The position numbers were made by a program, and so were the translations under genes. Positions 23,501 through 36,100 of a stretch of 64,000 nucleotides of DNA are shown in pieces (position 1 is the first letter of the stretch; every line of letters begins with the position of its first letter). The notes under the pieces were generated by a model. The model saw only the letters and a program-made list of their open reading frames with translations, was not told the DNA's origin and ran no database searches. The DNA comes from Pristionchus mayeri (Eukaryota; Nematoda; Chromadorea; Rhabditida; Neodiplogasteridae): the NCBI GenBank assembly GCA_036245805.1, contig BTRK01000006.1, positions 15,470,365 to 15,534,364 on the forward strand. The letters run 5' to 3'.

Positions 23501-25572
23501 CTTGGTAACGGGGAATAGTGAGAGCGTTTTTCAAAAGTTGCTCTATATCATACGACATGTAAACGATTTTTGACAGAATTATTTGCTGAATCAAGCTTGA
23601 AAATTAGACGACGTGCCTTCTCTTTTCGAGCTTCATCGGCAAGCAAAATTCGCTAATCTTTCCAGCTTTCGATTCCTGCTTGACACATTTGTGAATAAAA
23701 TTTAAATAAATTTAAAACAACAGCGCCTGTCCTTTTAGCGATTCATGCAATGTTCATGTGCTGATCTGTTTCCTTCGCTTTAATAGGAAGTGGTTGTCGA
23801 GTAGAAAAAAATTGTGATTGATAAAATTAAAATATTGCAATCAAACCGTTCAGATGGCGCACGATCGACCCCGTGCCCGACTACAAGCACCCCAACTCTG
23901 CCCAGTGAGTTGATTAATTAAGTTAATTATGTTATTTGCATCTCTATATTGTCAACTGGCAGATAGTGGCAACTATGATACTGAATGCTTCTTTAACTGC
24001 CATTGTGGTTTAGTGTTTCACAGCTTCTGTATAAATCCTGTTATATTCGTGGATATTCTTGTCAAAGTATTCATTGCAAAATATTTATTTTAACCTCATC
24101 CGAATGCCTGCGCGTAGCTGCGAGTAGCATTCATTATTGATTTTGCTAATTACAATATTATTAATAATACTATTTTAAATAATCAGGATGGGCGTCGTCG
24201 CTGTCTTCTTCAAGCTCTCGATGGCGGTCCGTGACCTGCACAACACCCTCGTCGAGGAGAAGGTACGGTAGCCAGTGGTCGAGTACGGTAGAATATTGAT
24301 TGGGGCAATCTTGGCGATTTGGAGTATACAGCCCATGTACCATAATGATTAGATTTTTTTTCTAATTAATCGCCCTGTTCCCACTGAATTTTACTGGCTA
24401 TAGAAGCTCTTGAGGAGTTGCTGAAACATAAACCGAGCGCGCAACATTTTTTTGAAAAAAATCATGGCTTCGCAATCGTTCGTATGAAAAAACTACAGAT
24501 TTGCACTATTCAATGTCGCCTCGCATTTGCAGTATTTCTCAAGTGACTAATTAACGATAATTAACTAATTAGCTTTATTAATTTCATAATTATGCAGGGC
24601 ATTCCCTCGTGGGCGTCGTACTCGATCTTCGCCGGAGTCACGCTGCTGCTGGGATGCGTCCTCGGATTCGTAAGTTGATCTTTGATTAAAGAGCATAGAA
24701 GCTTAAACATTGCGGGTTTCAAAAAATATTTTTATTTTTTTGTATTTTTCGCATTCAGTTTTTGATAGTTTCCCGCCACTCCATTGTTACGTATTTTAAA
24801 TATTTATAAAAAATAATTAATTACAAATTAACTTGCAGCTGATCGTTCTCGTGATCGATCAAGTCTTCCCCACGGGCTCCCTCTCGACGGCGACGTCCGA
24901 CAAGAAGAAGGGCGGCGAGAAGAAGGGAGACAAGAAGGCGGAGGAGAAGAAGAAGGAGGGTACGTCACTGTTTCCGTTTGAGTTTCATAGCCAAAAACCG
25001 TGCTCGCGATTTGAAATTCGAACATCGGAACTTGTGTTTCACAATTTACTGATAAGCAATGACGGGAGCGGGGGACAATGAGTTACCGCCGTTGCGTGTG
25101 ATGACAAAACGACTTTTCAATGCGACTCAATGACGGCTTCAACCCGGAATTGTAAACGGTGAAGACGCCGGCTTGCCGAATCCGTTTTGTCATCCTTAGC
25201 TCTCCCTGTTTGAGTTTTCCAGCTAAAATCATGCGCGATGTGAAATTGCGAGCAGCCGGGCTTGTGTTTCACAGTTACCTGATAGGCAGTTACAGGGAGA
25301 GTGGACAATTCCTTGCTTGCTTTTTGGCGTTACAAATACTTTGAAGGCGTGAATAAGGTTGTTGTTGTTGTTAAAAATTTAACGGGTGATATTTGACCAA
25401 TCCTATGAGTGAGTAACGTGTTTGCTCAAGGTTTGTTGAAATGTCTCTCGTGGATTTGAGCAACGTGTTTGCGTCAGTTGCCCTTATCTCTCTTTCGATG
25501 CAATCAGCCATTCTCATCCCAACAACACCGCCCTCCTTTGCAGATAAGACGGAGAACAAGAAGACCAAGTAG
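20560..25572 (+). CDS. dpy-11: DPY-11/TMX1-like transmembrane thioredoxin, 236 aa
   Basis: Nine exons: 20560-20681, 22280-22364, 23113-23189, 23354-23431, 23854-23904, 24187-24262, 24598-24669, 24839-24959 and 25544-25572. In order: signal peptide (about 1-16), thioredoxin domain with WCPAC active site (45-49) and the cis-proline (ALPT, P91), one membrane segment (about 168-195), a lysine/glutamate-rich cytosolic tail, and C-terminal KKTK, a dilysine ER-retrieval signal. A CPAC rather than CGHC active site is typical of TMX1 and worm DPY-11, ER-membrane oxidoreductases acting on disulphides of secreted proteins; in C. elegans DPY-11 affects body shape and sensory organs through the hypodermis. 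An in-frame ATG at 20518 would replace the signal peptide by an odd AT-coded extension, so 20560 was chosen. Confidence 0.93.
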
Positions 25573-26089
25573 ACAGCCTCCATCTCTCTCTTCGAGAGAC
25601 GACGGCGTCTCTTCTGGCACCGTGCCAAACCCCGCCCCCTTTCCCCCGTCTTATCTGCCTCACCCCCCTCATTTCTCACTGTCCACCCCTACTCGATGCA
25701 AGGCGTCTGCCCTAGTAACGCGAGTCTTTGGCCATTCTCCAGCCTCTGTTTTTCTCTGTCTCTCTCACTTTCGCGTGCTCTCTCGCACTGTCTGACAGGG
25801 CATAGCCAGAGGGCATGCTGAATTGAGAGAGTCTCCCCCTCATTCCCATAATGACCATTCCTGCTTCTCTCATGAACCTCCACTTTGCGTGCTTCATTAC
25901 TGCTTTGTTTTCGTCGCATATTCCTCATTTGGACCCCTTCTCTCTCTGTTCACTTGTTATCGTGTTACGAGTCCTAGTTACCCTCTTGTTCCACCGCCTT
26001 TTTCTCGAGAGAAAACAAACACCGCAGAAATAATATCACTAATAGTATATGTTTTATGCTTGTATCGGGCGGACGCTCATTCGAAACTC
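25573..26089. other. Intergenic region after the dpy-11-like gene
   Basis: Pyrimidine-rich 3' flank. A CTCTC/GAGAG hairpin-family relative lies at about 25745-25835 (GCGTGCTCTCTCGCACTG, later GAATTGAGAGAGTCTC). No gene seen. Confidence 0.5.
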
Positions 26090-26272
26090 ACACACTTTGC
26101 GTACGCTTGTATTATGCATAATAGTGATAAAGATGTATCGATTCGTGTCCCGCTCGAGAGAGCAGTGTTTCGAAACTAATCTGTCGCGTGGCTCAGAGCT
26201 CTATCTAACCCTCTCGCGGGAGAATTATTGATTGACGAATACATCGATAATCAAGGTGTTTACAGTAAGACA
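26090..26272 (+). promoter_or_regulatory. Conserved 5' flank of UCH copy 1
   Basis: Matches 35920-36100 before UCH copy 2. Shared blocks are TTTCGAAACTAATCTGTCGC, CCTCTCGCGGGA, ATCGATAATCAAGGT and TTACAGTAAGACA immediately before the ATG. The TTACAG is a good trans-splice acceptor, leaving a leader of seven bases. Retention of this flank in both copies suggests promoter or leader function, or simply a recent duplication. Confidence 0.6.
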
Positions 26273-29200
26273 ATGGCGAAGTGGCTACCTCTGGAGAGCA
26301 ACCCCGACACCATCAACACGGTGAGGATTACGGTAGTTACGGTTTTGAACTTTTCGCGAAGTTAGCTGAAAGCATGTCATTGGTGTGGAGATTAGGAGCG
26401 TTACATGCTCTCATTACAATTGGTACCGGGAAGGAAAGCGATAAGCTCTTGATGACCGAGTAAACAAGTCGAGTTTTGATAGCAAGTCGACTGAAATTAG
26501 TAGGGCCAGGCCGTGGTCGCACGCTTTTCTCATTTCACCCCTCTCCTCCCGCTCCCCCCCCCCCTCATCGGCCTTTCATTAGAAGGGAGGAGCGCCCAAT
26601 GGGGATGTTTTGTTGGCTGGAAGGCGGATGGAGTAATGGTATGACTCCCTTTATTCGGCGTGTTATCTTGCCGGTTAGAGGAGGCGAGAGAGTGTGGGAA
26701 CTGGAGAGAGCAGGGCGCTTTCCCTCTCGTTCCCCTCCTCCTTCCAGCAGCGTATCGACTTGAGCGCAGTGTCCATTTCTAATTATGGAAGGAATGGGAA
26801 CGGGAGGAGGGGAAATGGAAGAGATGGATTAGCCTGGTGAATGCAGAGTGCAAAGGGTGATGACGAGGTGGTGAAACGAATGAGAATTGGTTTCTGGCAA
26901 TCATCCAGTCGAATGTTGCAAAAAAAAATAAAAGAGATCGAAGAATGCGGAAGATTATACTCCTGTCACTTGGTGGTTTCATGGCAAGCTGAACACGGGA
27001 TGAAACTCCCCTCTCCGATCGCATTACCACATTCAGTCTATAGAAAACAATAGCTATGCCTATGGAAGGATTGATAATGTCAACAAAGAGCGTAGCACAT
27101 TCTTATTATAGAAATATATTTTCATTATTTCTGTGGGAAACCTTAGGTGTTGACTCTTGCTTGAGATTGTTCACACCATCGTCATGAGGAAAAAGAACAG
27201 TTAATTAATTTTGTAAATTATTGATTGATTGGATTTGCAGTTCCTCGGTAACATCGGCGTCAATTCGGTTGAGTCCGTCGACGTCTTCTCCTTCGACGAG
27301 GAGATGCTGCAGGTGAGGGGAAAGGGGATTAGATGACGTCAACGACGATGACGAGAGAGATCTTACTAAGCATAGCATGGCAATATAAAAAATGTATAGC
27401 TCATTAGGCTATTGATCTATGCCATCTGATTGCGACTGGGGGAAATTTTCATAGTTATCTATTGTTTTTTGACCTGCAAACATAAGTCGAATACTTCGTG
27501 ATCTTAGACATTATTATAAAAGTTGGAAAACCACGTCGGTAAAAATTTATCAGTTAATCCGCGAGCGAATTTTTTTCTCGAAAATACACCAAAAAGCACG
27601 TCGGCAAACGGGAATTTGCCTGTTGGCAAAAATGGTCGGGCGAAACCTACTTGACCTATGACTGCAAAAGAAAATCCCTCACTGCCCATTTCACAAGCAA
27701 TTATGTGGTGTGTGCGGCGACAATCTTACATGATGAAATGCTTTCTCAAAATAGATGTTAATTTATAGAACCAGTCACGCCAGCAGAATGAAGTTGCCCT
27801 AATTTGAACGGCAGTTATCTGGGATGTGAAACGCAAAGCAAAATGGAAATTGTTCAAATGAATTTTTTGATTACAGTTCGTTCCCTCTCCCCAGATGGCC
27901 CTCCTCCTCTGCTTCCCCGACTACAAGAAGGTGAAATTTCGATTTATTGATTATGTCTCAATGGTCTCGAAGAGAATACCATACATGAGGGAAATTGATT
28001 GATTACGGTATCAACTATCGATTCGCAGGTGGACGAGCTGTACGCGCCCGTCTACGAGAAACTGAAGGGCGAGGGTACGGAATTGATTATTGATTGATTA
28101 ACAGAGGAGTGCCCACACTGTCAAGGGAATAGGATAGAGAAACATATTTTTACGCAAAAGTGCACCTGGTGGTCTCATGGTTCTCAGTTCCATGATCCCT
28201 GCTGCGAAGATTCGAAAACGTTCGGTCCTTGATCATCTCAGAAAATAAAAAAAATCCGATTATTTGATATTTCTGCGTAATTACATGGTGTACTGTTATT
28301 TCTGAAATTCATTATCCTTTTGTGATCCATGGACCATGTATGCGACGCGCGTTCGGAATATATATAAAACATAGCACGGTGATTTATGGTTGCATAAATC
28401 CATCGTTAACTGGGAAGCACAGCGGCGTTGATGGATCGTTGTCCTGTTGTAAAATAAACTAATTCTTAACGAATTCATTGCATTAAATTCACTTTTTATC
28501 TTGCGCCTCATAAAAAGTGTCAACATAAGAAAAAAGTGATAATTATCGATCGATTACCGTACCCTGCTTACAGTACCCTCCTCCATTACAGACTACAAGG
28601 CTCCCGAGAAGATCTTCTTCATGCGTCAGCGCATCGCGAATGCTTGCGGCACCTTCGCCCTCTTCCACTCGCTCGCCAATCTGGAGGGAACCATCGATCT
28701 GGGTACGGTATCGATTGATGTGGATACGGTAGTAATAGATTCATCGCAACACATTGAAAGCATTCTTCGATTTGCGAAGTCGTTTTGTTGTATTGTAAAT
28801 ATCATAGATACCTGAATGGAATTGAGAAATCTCAGTGGTTAGTGGATAAGGGCGAAGTCTGAAACCGATGAGTGCCTGGAAAACCAGCAGCTTCAATTTC
28901 GATATGATCTTGAAATTGTAATGTTTCTGGCTGGAATTGTTTGGATATTTCTGGCTGCACAAATACAATCAGTTAGTTACAGCTCACTTAAATTGATAAA
29001 TCGATATCGGCTACCGTAATCCTTCGATCGATCGGTTCAGGATCTGGCTCGTTCCGCGAGTGGTTCGACAAGGCGAAGTCAGTGGATGCAGAGGCGAGAT
29101 CGGGTCTGCTGGAGAAGAGCGACGCACTCGCCACCGCCCATGAGGTATACGGTAGGGAGAGGGTACGGTAGAATACGGTAGAGGATAGAGTTCCTACTAG

Positions 29201-32198
29201 GTAGGGCGCTCGTGGTGGGGGCTTTGTGGAAGGAATTCATTATTCAAATTCGATATATGATCAATAGAAACGGTTTCAGATTTTTTCAGAGGGTATTTCC
29301 AGAATGGTTTTTCATATCCGTAAAATATAACATTTTTCCACAATTCATTGATGTTTCATGGATGCCAGAAATTACTGGCTATTCGATTCGTTTTGATCGG
29401 ACTCCAATAGGGTAGGCTATTTACAAGCAATATATTTTTTAAATCTTATTGTGACTTTGCACAGCTGTTGCTTCTGTGCTTCATGTTATCGGGAAATGGA
29501 AGCGCATCTCCGCGCAGTCGCTATATGGAGCACATTTGTATGAAACGAAAAAAAACAATTCTTGAAAAAATAGGTCTCAAGATCGAAGATTGATCTTACC
29601 GTAACCCTCAGCTTCCGTAACAACCTTATCGATTCCTTCCCTCAGGATACGGCTCGTGCTGGTGTGACAGTTCAGAACGAGGCGACTGAGCACCACTTCA
29701 TCACGTACGTCGTCATCGATGGAACACTCTACCAGATCGGCGAGTGGTAGATCATTACAATAAGAAATGAATAACATAGTAAAATAGGGAGTGGAGTGCT
29801 GTAATAGGAACAATGAAGCTGTGAATCACAGCCTGTGGGAGGGTAGATCAATACAGTAATCAAGTGAGCTACTTTAATAGGAAAATCGAGTGAACTACTT
29901 TAATAGGAAAACCGAAGTTGTGAACTCAAATTCCTGTGATGCATTTGAGCAAATTATATTACAGTTTTTCCTAGACTTCTCCAGACTATTGTAATCTAAA
30001 TTGTGCGCATCATTATAAAACTAGCGTGCTCCGGGAATGAGCCGGGTGATCCAAACCCTCTCTGAGTGAATACATGCTCGAAAATAGATTTGTGTCGTGT
30101 GATTTATGCCATCCTATTGAATGGTAAATGTCAATCGCTGAATTCAGTGTGATTGACTCGGTGGTTTATAGCAGAAGGTAACGATAACATGAAACTGCAA
30201 TGGGCATAGGCATGAATTTTATTAGACGAGCATCTAACGAACAGTTGTTTTTTGAACGTTTAGCACTGCGAGGGCGCAATTCACTATTCTCACGTGTTCA
30301 CATAACGATTTTAGTGATACGTGAAACTTAAATGAACCAGTTGGATGAGTTACGTGAATTAATGAGATAATTTATCGATTAAATTTACAAATGCAGATTC
30401 GCGCGCTCCGTTCCCTCGCGCACTCGGTGCCTCGAGCAACGCGACGCTCGTCGCTGACGCTGGAAAGAGCATCCAGGAGGTACGGTAGCCTGAATCTAGG
30501 GGTACGGTATTAGGGATCGATAATATGGTCACGACGCTCATTACCCACACTTTTGTGACCTGCCGAGTTGTGAGAGGGTTGATATAATGAAGAGGCCATC
30601 GTACCGCTCCTCGAACAGTTCTGAATACTGAAGGGTGCTGAATCCATGAGTGCAGTGATTGTGATGTAGAACAGTGGTCGGGATATTGTGTAGTAAAAGA
30701 CGAAAGTATGCAACGAGTGATTCCATGGGATGTCGATGTTGCACTGCTTTGACATTTTGGAGAACCAAGCTAAGATAAATTTTGCTGACATTTTTGCTGA
30801 CAATGTATATTTAAAGCGAGATCTATGTTTCATGAGTGATGCAAGTCTCTTTGATTTGTAACATTTCTGAATCTCACTTCCCAATTGATGATGATGTCAT
30901 GACTTATATGTTTAAAATCATGTAAAATCATCACATCACGCTTATCACGAGAGAATCGAGCTGACAGCGGGGATGGGAGAAAAGTCAGAGTTGGGATTAT
31001 CATGAATTTAGGGTGCTCTAGGGATGTAACTTCGACCCCCAAAGTAGAAAAACCATAACTTCATTCTTGGTTCGATGGCACCGGGTCGGTCGTTCTGGTA
31101 CCTATCTTTGATCGCGTTTATCTCACTTCTGGTGCGTTTTACAGAAAAATCCTCTGACGATGGCCCCCACTTATTTTTCACGCTCTATCGAACTGTGCAA
31201 ACCAGATCGTATAATTTTGACTCGGAGCAGCGCTACATTCAAAGGCACTTTTCTAAAAAGTATAGGTAAAGGTTCCGTTAAGCCTTGAACAATGAATAGA
31301 GATGGTCATGTTCTTTAAAATGAGTGGTTTGCGGTTAAAATATATCACGACTGGGGGGAGTTATGCCCCTCAAAGTGTTCGAGATGATTTGAAGTCCGTT
31401 TAATTCCTTTTTTTAACCACTCCATTTTCTGTGAGCAGCGTGGAATGAAATTGAGAGAGGGAGGTTGCGGAAATTAAATGAGTTTCACTGGGTTCATATA
31501 AAAAATCAGAACTTGTTCAATTAAGTATTTCGTGAAACTCATATCAATTGTCTCTAAATTTCATTCCACGCTGCGCAGAGAAAATAGAGTGGTGGAAATA
31601 ATGAATTAAATCGACTTCAAATCATCTCGAACACTTTGAGGGGCATAACTCCCCCCAGTCGTAAGATATTTTAACCACAAGCCACTCATTTTAAAGATCA
31701 CGACTAGCTCTATTCATTGTTCAAGGCTTAACGGAACCTTTACATATACTTTTTAGAAAAGTGCCTTTGAATGTAGCGCTGTTCCGAGTCAAAATTATAC
31801 GATCTGGTTTGCACAGTTCGATAGAGCGTGAAAAATAAGTGGGGGCCATCGTCAGAGGATTTTTCTGTAAAACGCACCAGAAGTGAGATAAACGCGATCA
31901 AGAGATAGGTACCAGAACGACCGACCCGGTGCCATGGAGCCAAGAATGAAGTTATGGTTTTTCTACTTTGGGGGTCGAAGTTACATCCCTAGAGCACCCT
32001 AAATTCATGATAATCCCAACTCTGACTTTTTCTCCCATCCCCATTTTATAACGATTCAGCTCAATTCTCTCGTGATAGGCGTGACATACTACTTAGGAAT
32101 ATTTTTTATAATTACATTATCGATTTTCTTTCCAGGAGCTGATGTCCAAGCTGGACAACATCTCGTTCTCGGCCATCGCCTTGGTGAATAAGCAGTGA
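26273..32198 (+). CDS. ubh: Ubiquitin C-terminal hydrolase (UCH-L1/L3 class), copy 1, 224 aa
   Basis: Nine exons: 26273-26320, 27241-27312, 27877-27930, 28029-28074, 28592-28702, 29041-29144, 29646-29739, 30397-30479 and 32136-32198. Peptidase family C12: oxyanion Gln86, nucleophile Cys92 in NACGTFALFH, His162 in HHFITYVV and Asp177, at nearly the same positions as in human UCH-L1 (90, 161, 176). Length fits the 223-230 aa of the family. It releases ubiquitin from small adducts and precursors in the cytosol. The Asp177 codon is split by the intron after exon 7, whose donor here reads G|GCGAGT instead of the G|GTTAGT of copy 2, so splicing depends on a GC donor. The last intron carries foldback FB5. 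The start follows TTACAGTAAGACA. Confidence 0.9.
29740..29741 (+). other. Non-canonical GC donor in UCH copy 1
   Basis: The exon ends CAGATCG and the intron begins GCGAGTGG. The only phase that restores the catalytic Asp codon with the next exon (G|AT) requires cleavage here. The paralogue has GTTAGTTG at the same site. GT dinucleotides nearby give the wrong phase. Confidence 0.6.
30935..32086. mobile_element. Foldback element FB5, in the last intron of UCH copy 1
   Basis: Left end ATCACGCTTATCACGAGAGA; right end is its complement TCTCTCGTGATAGGCGTGA. The arms are nearly identical over about 500 bases around a centre near 31500. Both arms contain mirrored open frames of 64-67 codons (31075-31269 plus, 31740-31943 minus) with the same translation. 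These mirror each other because the arms match, so they are weak evidence for a gene. The element fills most of a 1.66-kb intron. Confidence 0.9.
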
Positions 32199-32450
32199 GG
32201 GATCGATCGATGACTACAGTACCCCGATATGGCTACAGTATCCCAGTCCCTGATTACTGTGCACTGTGTGTTTCGATTGTGCTATCGCTTAGTCAAGGTT
32301 GTACTATTTACTGACTCCTGTTCGATATGTTGTGAGATTTCTTTTCCGGCTTTATTATGGCTTCCGCACTGGTTTTAATTATCTGATCTGTCGTTTGTCA
32401 GTTTCTTTCCCCGGCGATAAAATGGCTTTTCGCAAATAGAATCGTAAATT
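32199..32450 (+). promoter_or_regulatory. Conserved 3' flank of UCH copy 1
   Basis: Matches 41120-41350 after UCH copy 2 over roughly 230 bases, including GTTGTGAGATTTCTTTTCCG, GCTTTATTATGG, TTCCGCACTGGTTTTAA and CGGCGATAAAA..GGCTTTTCGCAAAT. The last block lies where a 3' end would be expected. Its identity exceeds that of the introns, so the 3'UTR may be under constraint or recently converted. Confidence 0.6.
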
Positions 32451-32561
32451 GCAGTTTTGAAACATGAGTAATCCAGCTTCTCACATACAAATATATTTGC
32501 CGGGTTCTCGATACTGGAACGGCAACATGGCTATGTGATGAGTACATGTGGTGTTACAGAA

Positions 32562-35500
32562 ATGTCGAATATCCTTACTCGTCCCGATATCTACGATCAA
32601 AAGTTTCCCTTTTTCGCCCGCCCCGAGACGATATCGGAGTACGCGGTGAGTGATATGCGGTTTCACAGTCCTTTGTTTCCCGATTTATGAAGTCTAAAAT
32701 ATGCAAATTCTTGAATGGAAGCACGTTCCTGAACTTTAAAGGTACCGGACGAGGACGAAATTGACCCCCTATTTTTTGCCCTCTATGGAATAGCCGATGG
32801 CTGAATTAGTTGAGAATGAATATACAAAAATGCTAAAAATCAATAATAGCCTCAAGGGAAAGCGGGAAATGATCAGCGTAATACCGTGCTCTCTAACTTT
32901 TGCGTACTCTCTCGTACACGCGACGAGATCAGGGTCAGATCAGGGTTTCGTCCTCGTCCGGTAACTTTAAATAAGGAAGGTTGACTACTGTAACGGCATA
33001 GAAATACGGTATTTGGGAACGCATTCTAACAGCAAAATGAGCCGATCTTTAAAGTGTTAAAGAATCCATTCACTTCAGGTGACTTCCAATCGACAAGTTG
33101 TTCTCGGTCGGGCAAAAGCCAAGTATCTATGTCCCTATGAAGAGAATGGCAAGACGAACTTCGATCTGAACAAGGGCAGAGATACGTTCATCGACAAGGT
33201 CTGATAGTTCTTGTTTTCTTTTATTGTTATACGGGAAACATCTCCCTCCGAGTGCATTATGATTTCACCAAGTAATATTTGATAGTCATGAAACGTGAAT
33301 CGTTTGTCTTGTCTTTGCACGAATGTCGCAGGATACATTGAGACGGAATGTGTCGAATGGAAAGCCGCTTTGTGCTTAATGGGAGTAGTCAATACAGTAG
33401 CTAGTGACGATACAGATTAATAGAATACTTAATTAACTATAATTAATGTATTTAAGGATGTGAGCAGTGAGAAGCTGGACGTGCTTCTCCGGTGGGCGTG
33501 CGCACAGAGTGAAGAGGGCGGAGCGAGACCAAAGAAGGTTAATTAATTAATTAATTCTAGAATAGCAATCGACGGGAAGATCGCTCAGATATACGGTAGA
33601 CATCATTTGCTCGAAAACACTTTTTAGCCCACGCGCTTTTCCTTCCTGCGTTTCTTTTTGTTACCAGCAGCGTTGGTGTTCTAGTAACTCTTCAATACAA
33701 CTTTGTTGGAAGCTTTTCTAATAGGTTCTCCCTGGTCTCTTCAAAACATTATCTAATGCAAAAGCCGAGGAATCCTTGCTAATGCCATAGTCAATCATTG
33801 ATCTACTAATCGATAATGAATGATCTACTAATCTCTCAGATCTTCCACGAAGCTGACGTCGTCTGCTGGCGTGGTGCACTCACTCGCATCGGCGCCACGC
33901 CCTTCGCCGATCGAGATTCGTGGAGATTCATAGCTCAGAGGGTCGATGACGTCATCTACATCTGCGAGTATCCGACGGAGGAGAACGAGGCCAGGTACGT
34001 GTAGTTTTTACTTTTATTTGTACTAAATTTCACCCAGTTAATCAAATGTTGCACCTGGCAACTTCATGCCTCGCATATCTGTTAACTGTTTGATGGCGCT
34101 GCATGCTCAGTCGTAGAACAATAACTTGGTGTCCTAAAACATTTAAAAATTATGTTTCCTTTCCTCGATACCAATATTGATAACATGTTATCTTGCACCA
34201 GATCGCTATCTCGTTCACAGCGCGAGAGATAATGGGAATTTGAGAGAGTTTGAGATTGAAAGGGGAATAAAAGGATTGTTCATTATACCTGATTATTTGA
34301 ATCAGTGCATTCCCTATTGCAGGAAAGCCGCGATGACTGATCGTGATCGAATGATGACCTACTGGGGGTTCAAGTTCGAGCAGTACATGACGACGGATGA
34401 ACTGGGAGTGAGTTTACGGTTTCAGTAGGCACATTAAAGACTGGTACCTCGGTGAACTCATAGTAATGGGTAGCACTAGGATACCGTAATACATCTGGTA
34501 CAGTAGTACTGTGGCTGTGGTATTCAAAATAATGTACTGTAGGGCGAGCCGGATACCGCAAGTCCCGTGGATTGCCGTGAGGAGTTCGCAGTTATTTGCA
34601 AGACTCGGATCGAGGTCCCGGGAGGAAGAGGAAGGTGTCTGAAGCTACTGTACGGAGCGGAGGTTGATGCGATCGATGGAAGTGAGTGAGTACGATAGCT
34701 ACAGTAGGAACGAATTGAGAGCGATTAGGGCAGTTTTAAAGAGGAATGAGCTCTAATTTAGGTCCAATTCCTTATATCTGGCACCATGCAACTTCGTGTC
34801 TCGCAAATCTGTTAACTCTTTCACTGACGATACCTGTTCACTTTCGCTGCGATTCGTGTACTTAAAAAAATAATATTGGGCGTGCCGTCAACTTATAACA
34901 CAGTAGGTAACGTAGTGAAAGTGGATTTTATGGAAATGAGTGTGCCCGTGTGTGGTAGCCTACCACAACAGATCACCGGATTTGTTACTGTAGTTGTGCC
35001 TTCCTCGTTTTGTGATATTATCGCCACAATGCTGATTCCGTGGTTTCCTCCCATTAGCTAGAACCGGTCACACTCGTGTTTCAGATGGAACTCTAGTGGA
35101 GATGAAGACGCAGAGGAAAGCACTCGAGGGCGGATTCTGGAAGTTCAAGTACGTCTCACTTTTTTCCAAAAATATTTTCTGTCTCTCTTCATTTTACATA
35201 CTCACTCTCTGCCAGGCCAATTACCTGCAGGGCCAATCTCATGAGAAGAATCAGACGGTAGAGTCAATAAATGCTGTAATTCCAGATCTATCAAGTGGTG
35301 GCTACAGTCGTTCCTCATCGGATTGGAGAAGATTACTGTAGGATATCGTGACGATGAGGGCATCGTCGAGCGGGTACGGTATTCTAGTGATTTATCGATT
35401 GGATAATTTGTTTCGCTAATTTGCTTAGGTTTGTGAAAAAAATAATGGGAGAATGGTTCCTTTCCTTTCAGATTGGTTTCCTTCTTTCTTGTTTTAGCGG

Positions 35501-35811
35501 ATACTGTATGCATAACAGTATCTTTATACAGTAACTTTATCGATCGCTTCCAGGTCGGTAGTGTGCGACTGAGCGAGCTCTCACAGCGAAGTCAGGGCAT
35601 CTGGAAGGGAAACGTCTGCTTCAACTTCATCGCTACCGTACTCACGATGGTCGAGCAGAGGCTCCCGCACGGAAGTCCTGATTACGGTAGCTGTCATGTG
35701 AAATACGATCCCGTATCGAAAAAAGTGTACGTAGAGGAGGCAAAGGAAGAGGAGACGCAATTTCTAAATGACGAATTCAGAAAGCATTTCAAATTGCCCG
35801 AAAGATTGTGA
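32562..35811 (+). CDS. dom-3: DXO/DOM-3 family decapping exonuclease, 357 aa
   Basis: Nine exons: 32562-32645, 33079-33198, 33457-33537, 33840-33994, 34323-34407, 34543-34681, 35085-35148, 35286-35373 and 35554-35811. Signatures in order are RPETISEY (20-27), DVVCWRGALTRI, YWGFKFEQYM (160-169), the metal-binding EVD (E215, D217), EMK (E227, K229) and KWWLQSFL with Q250. This is the catalytic set of DXO/Rai1, which removes incomplete or non-canonical 5' caps (including NAD caps) and degrades the RNA 5'-3' in nucleus or cytosol. Length is close to that of DXO (around 390). The start follows GTTACAG|AA, 364 bases after the UCH copy 1 stop, consistent with trans-splicing of a downstream operon gene. 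Confidence 0.92.
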
Positions 35812-35919
35812 ATAGGAAATATTGACTGATCTCGAATTTGCTCAATTTATGATTTCTTTTTGCTTGTTGAGACATGTTTTGATCTCTGGTTTTATGCAGT
35901 TTTACAATCTAATTGGACT

Positions 35920-36100
35920 CGTTTTGATGTTGTTGCGTTTACACGTTTGTATTACATAATGATGATAAAATTTTGTTCCTGATCGAGAGCTCTATTTTCG
36001 AAACTAATCTGTCGCATAGCTCAGAACAATATTTGATCCTCTCGCGGGATTATTATTGTTTAATATATCGATCGATAATCAAGGTTGTTACAGTAAGACA
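35920..36100 (+). promoter_or_regulatory. Conserved 5' flank of UCH copy 2
   Basis: Counterpart of 26090-26272, ending in the same TTACAGTAAGACA before ATG. It occupies most of the 290 bases between the DXO stop and UCH copy 2. Confidence 0.6.

Noticed and set aside
31075..31943. Mirrored 64-67 codon open frames on both strands in FB5 as a gene pair
   Set aside because: They are the same sequence seen in two inverted arms, lie within an intron and have no start or splice context.
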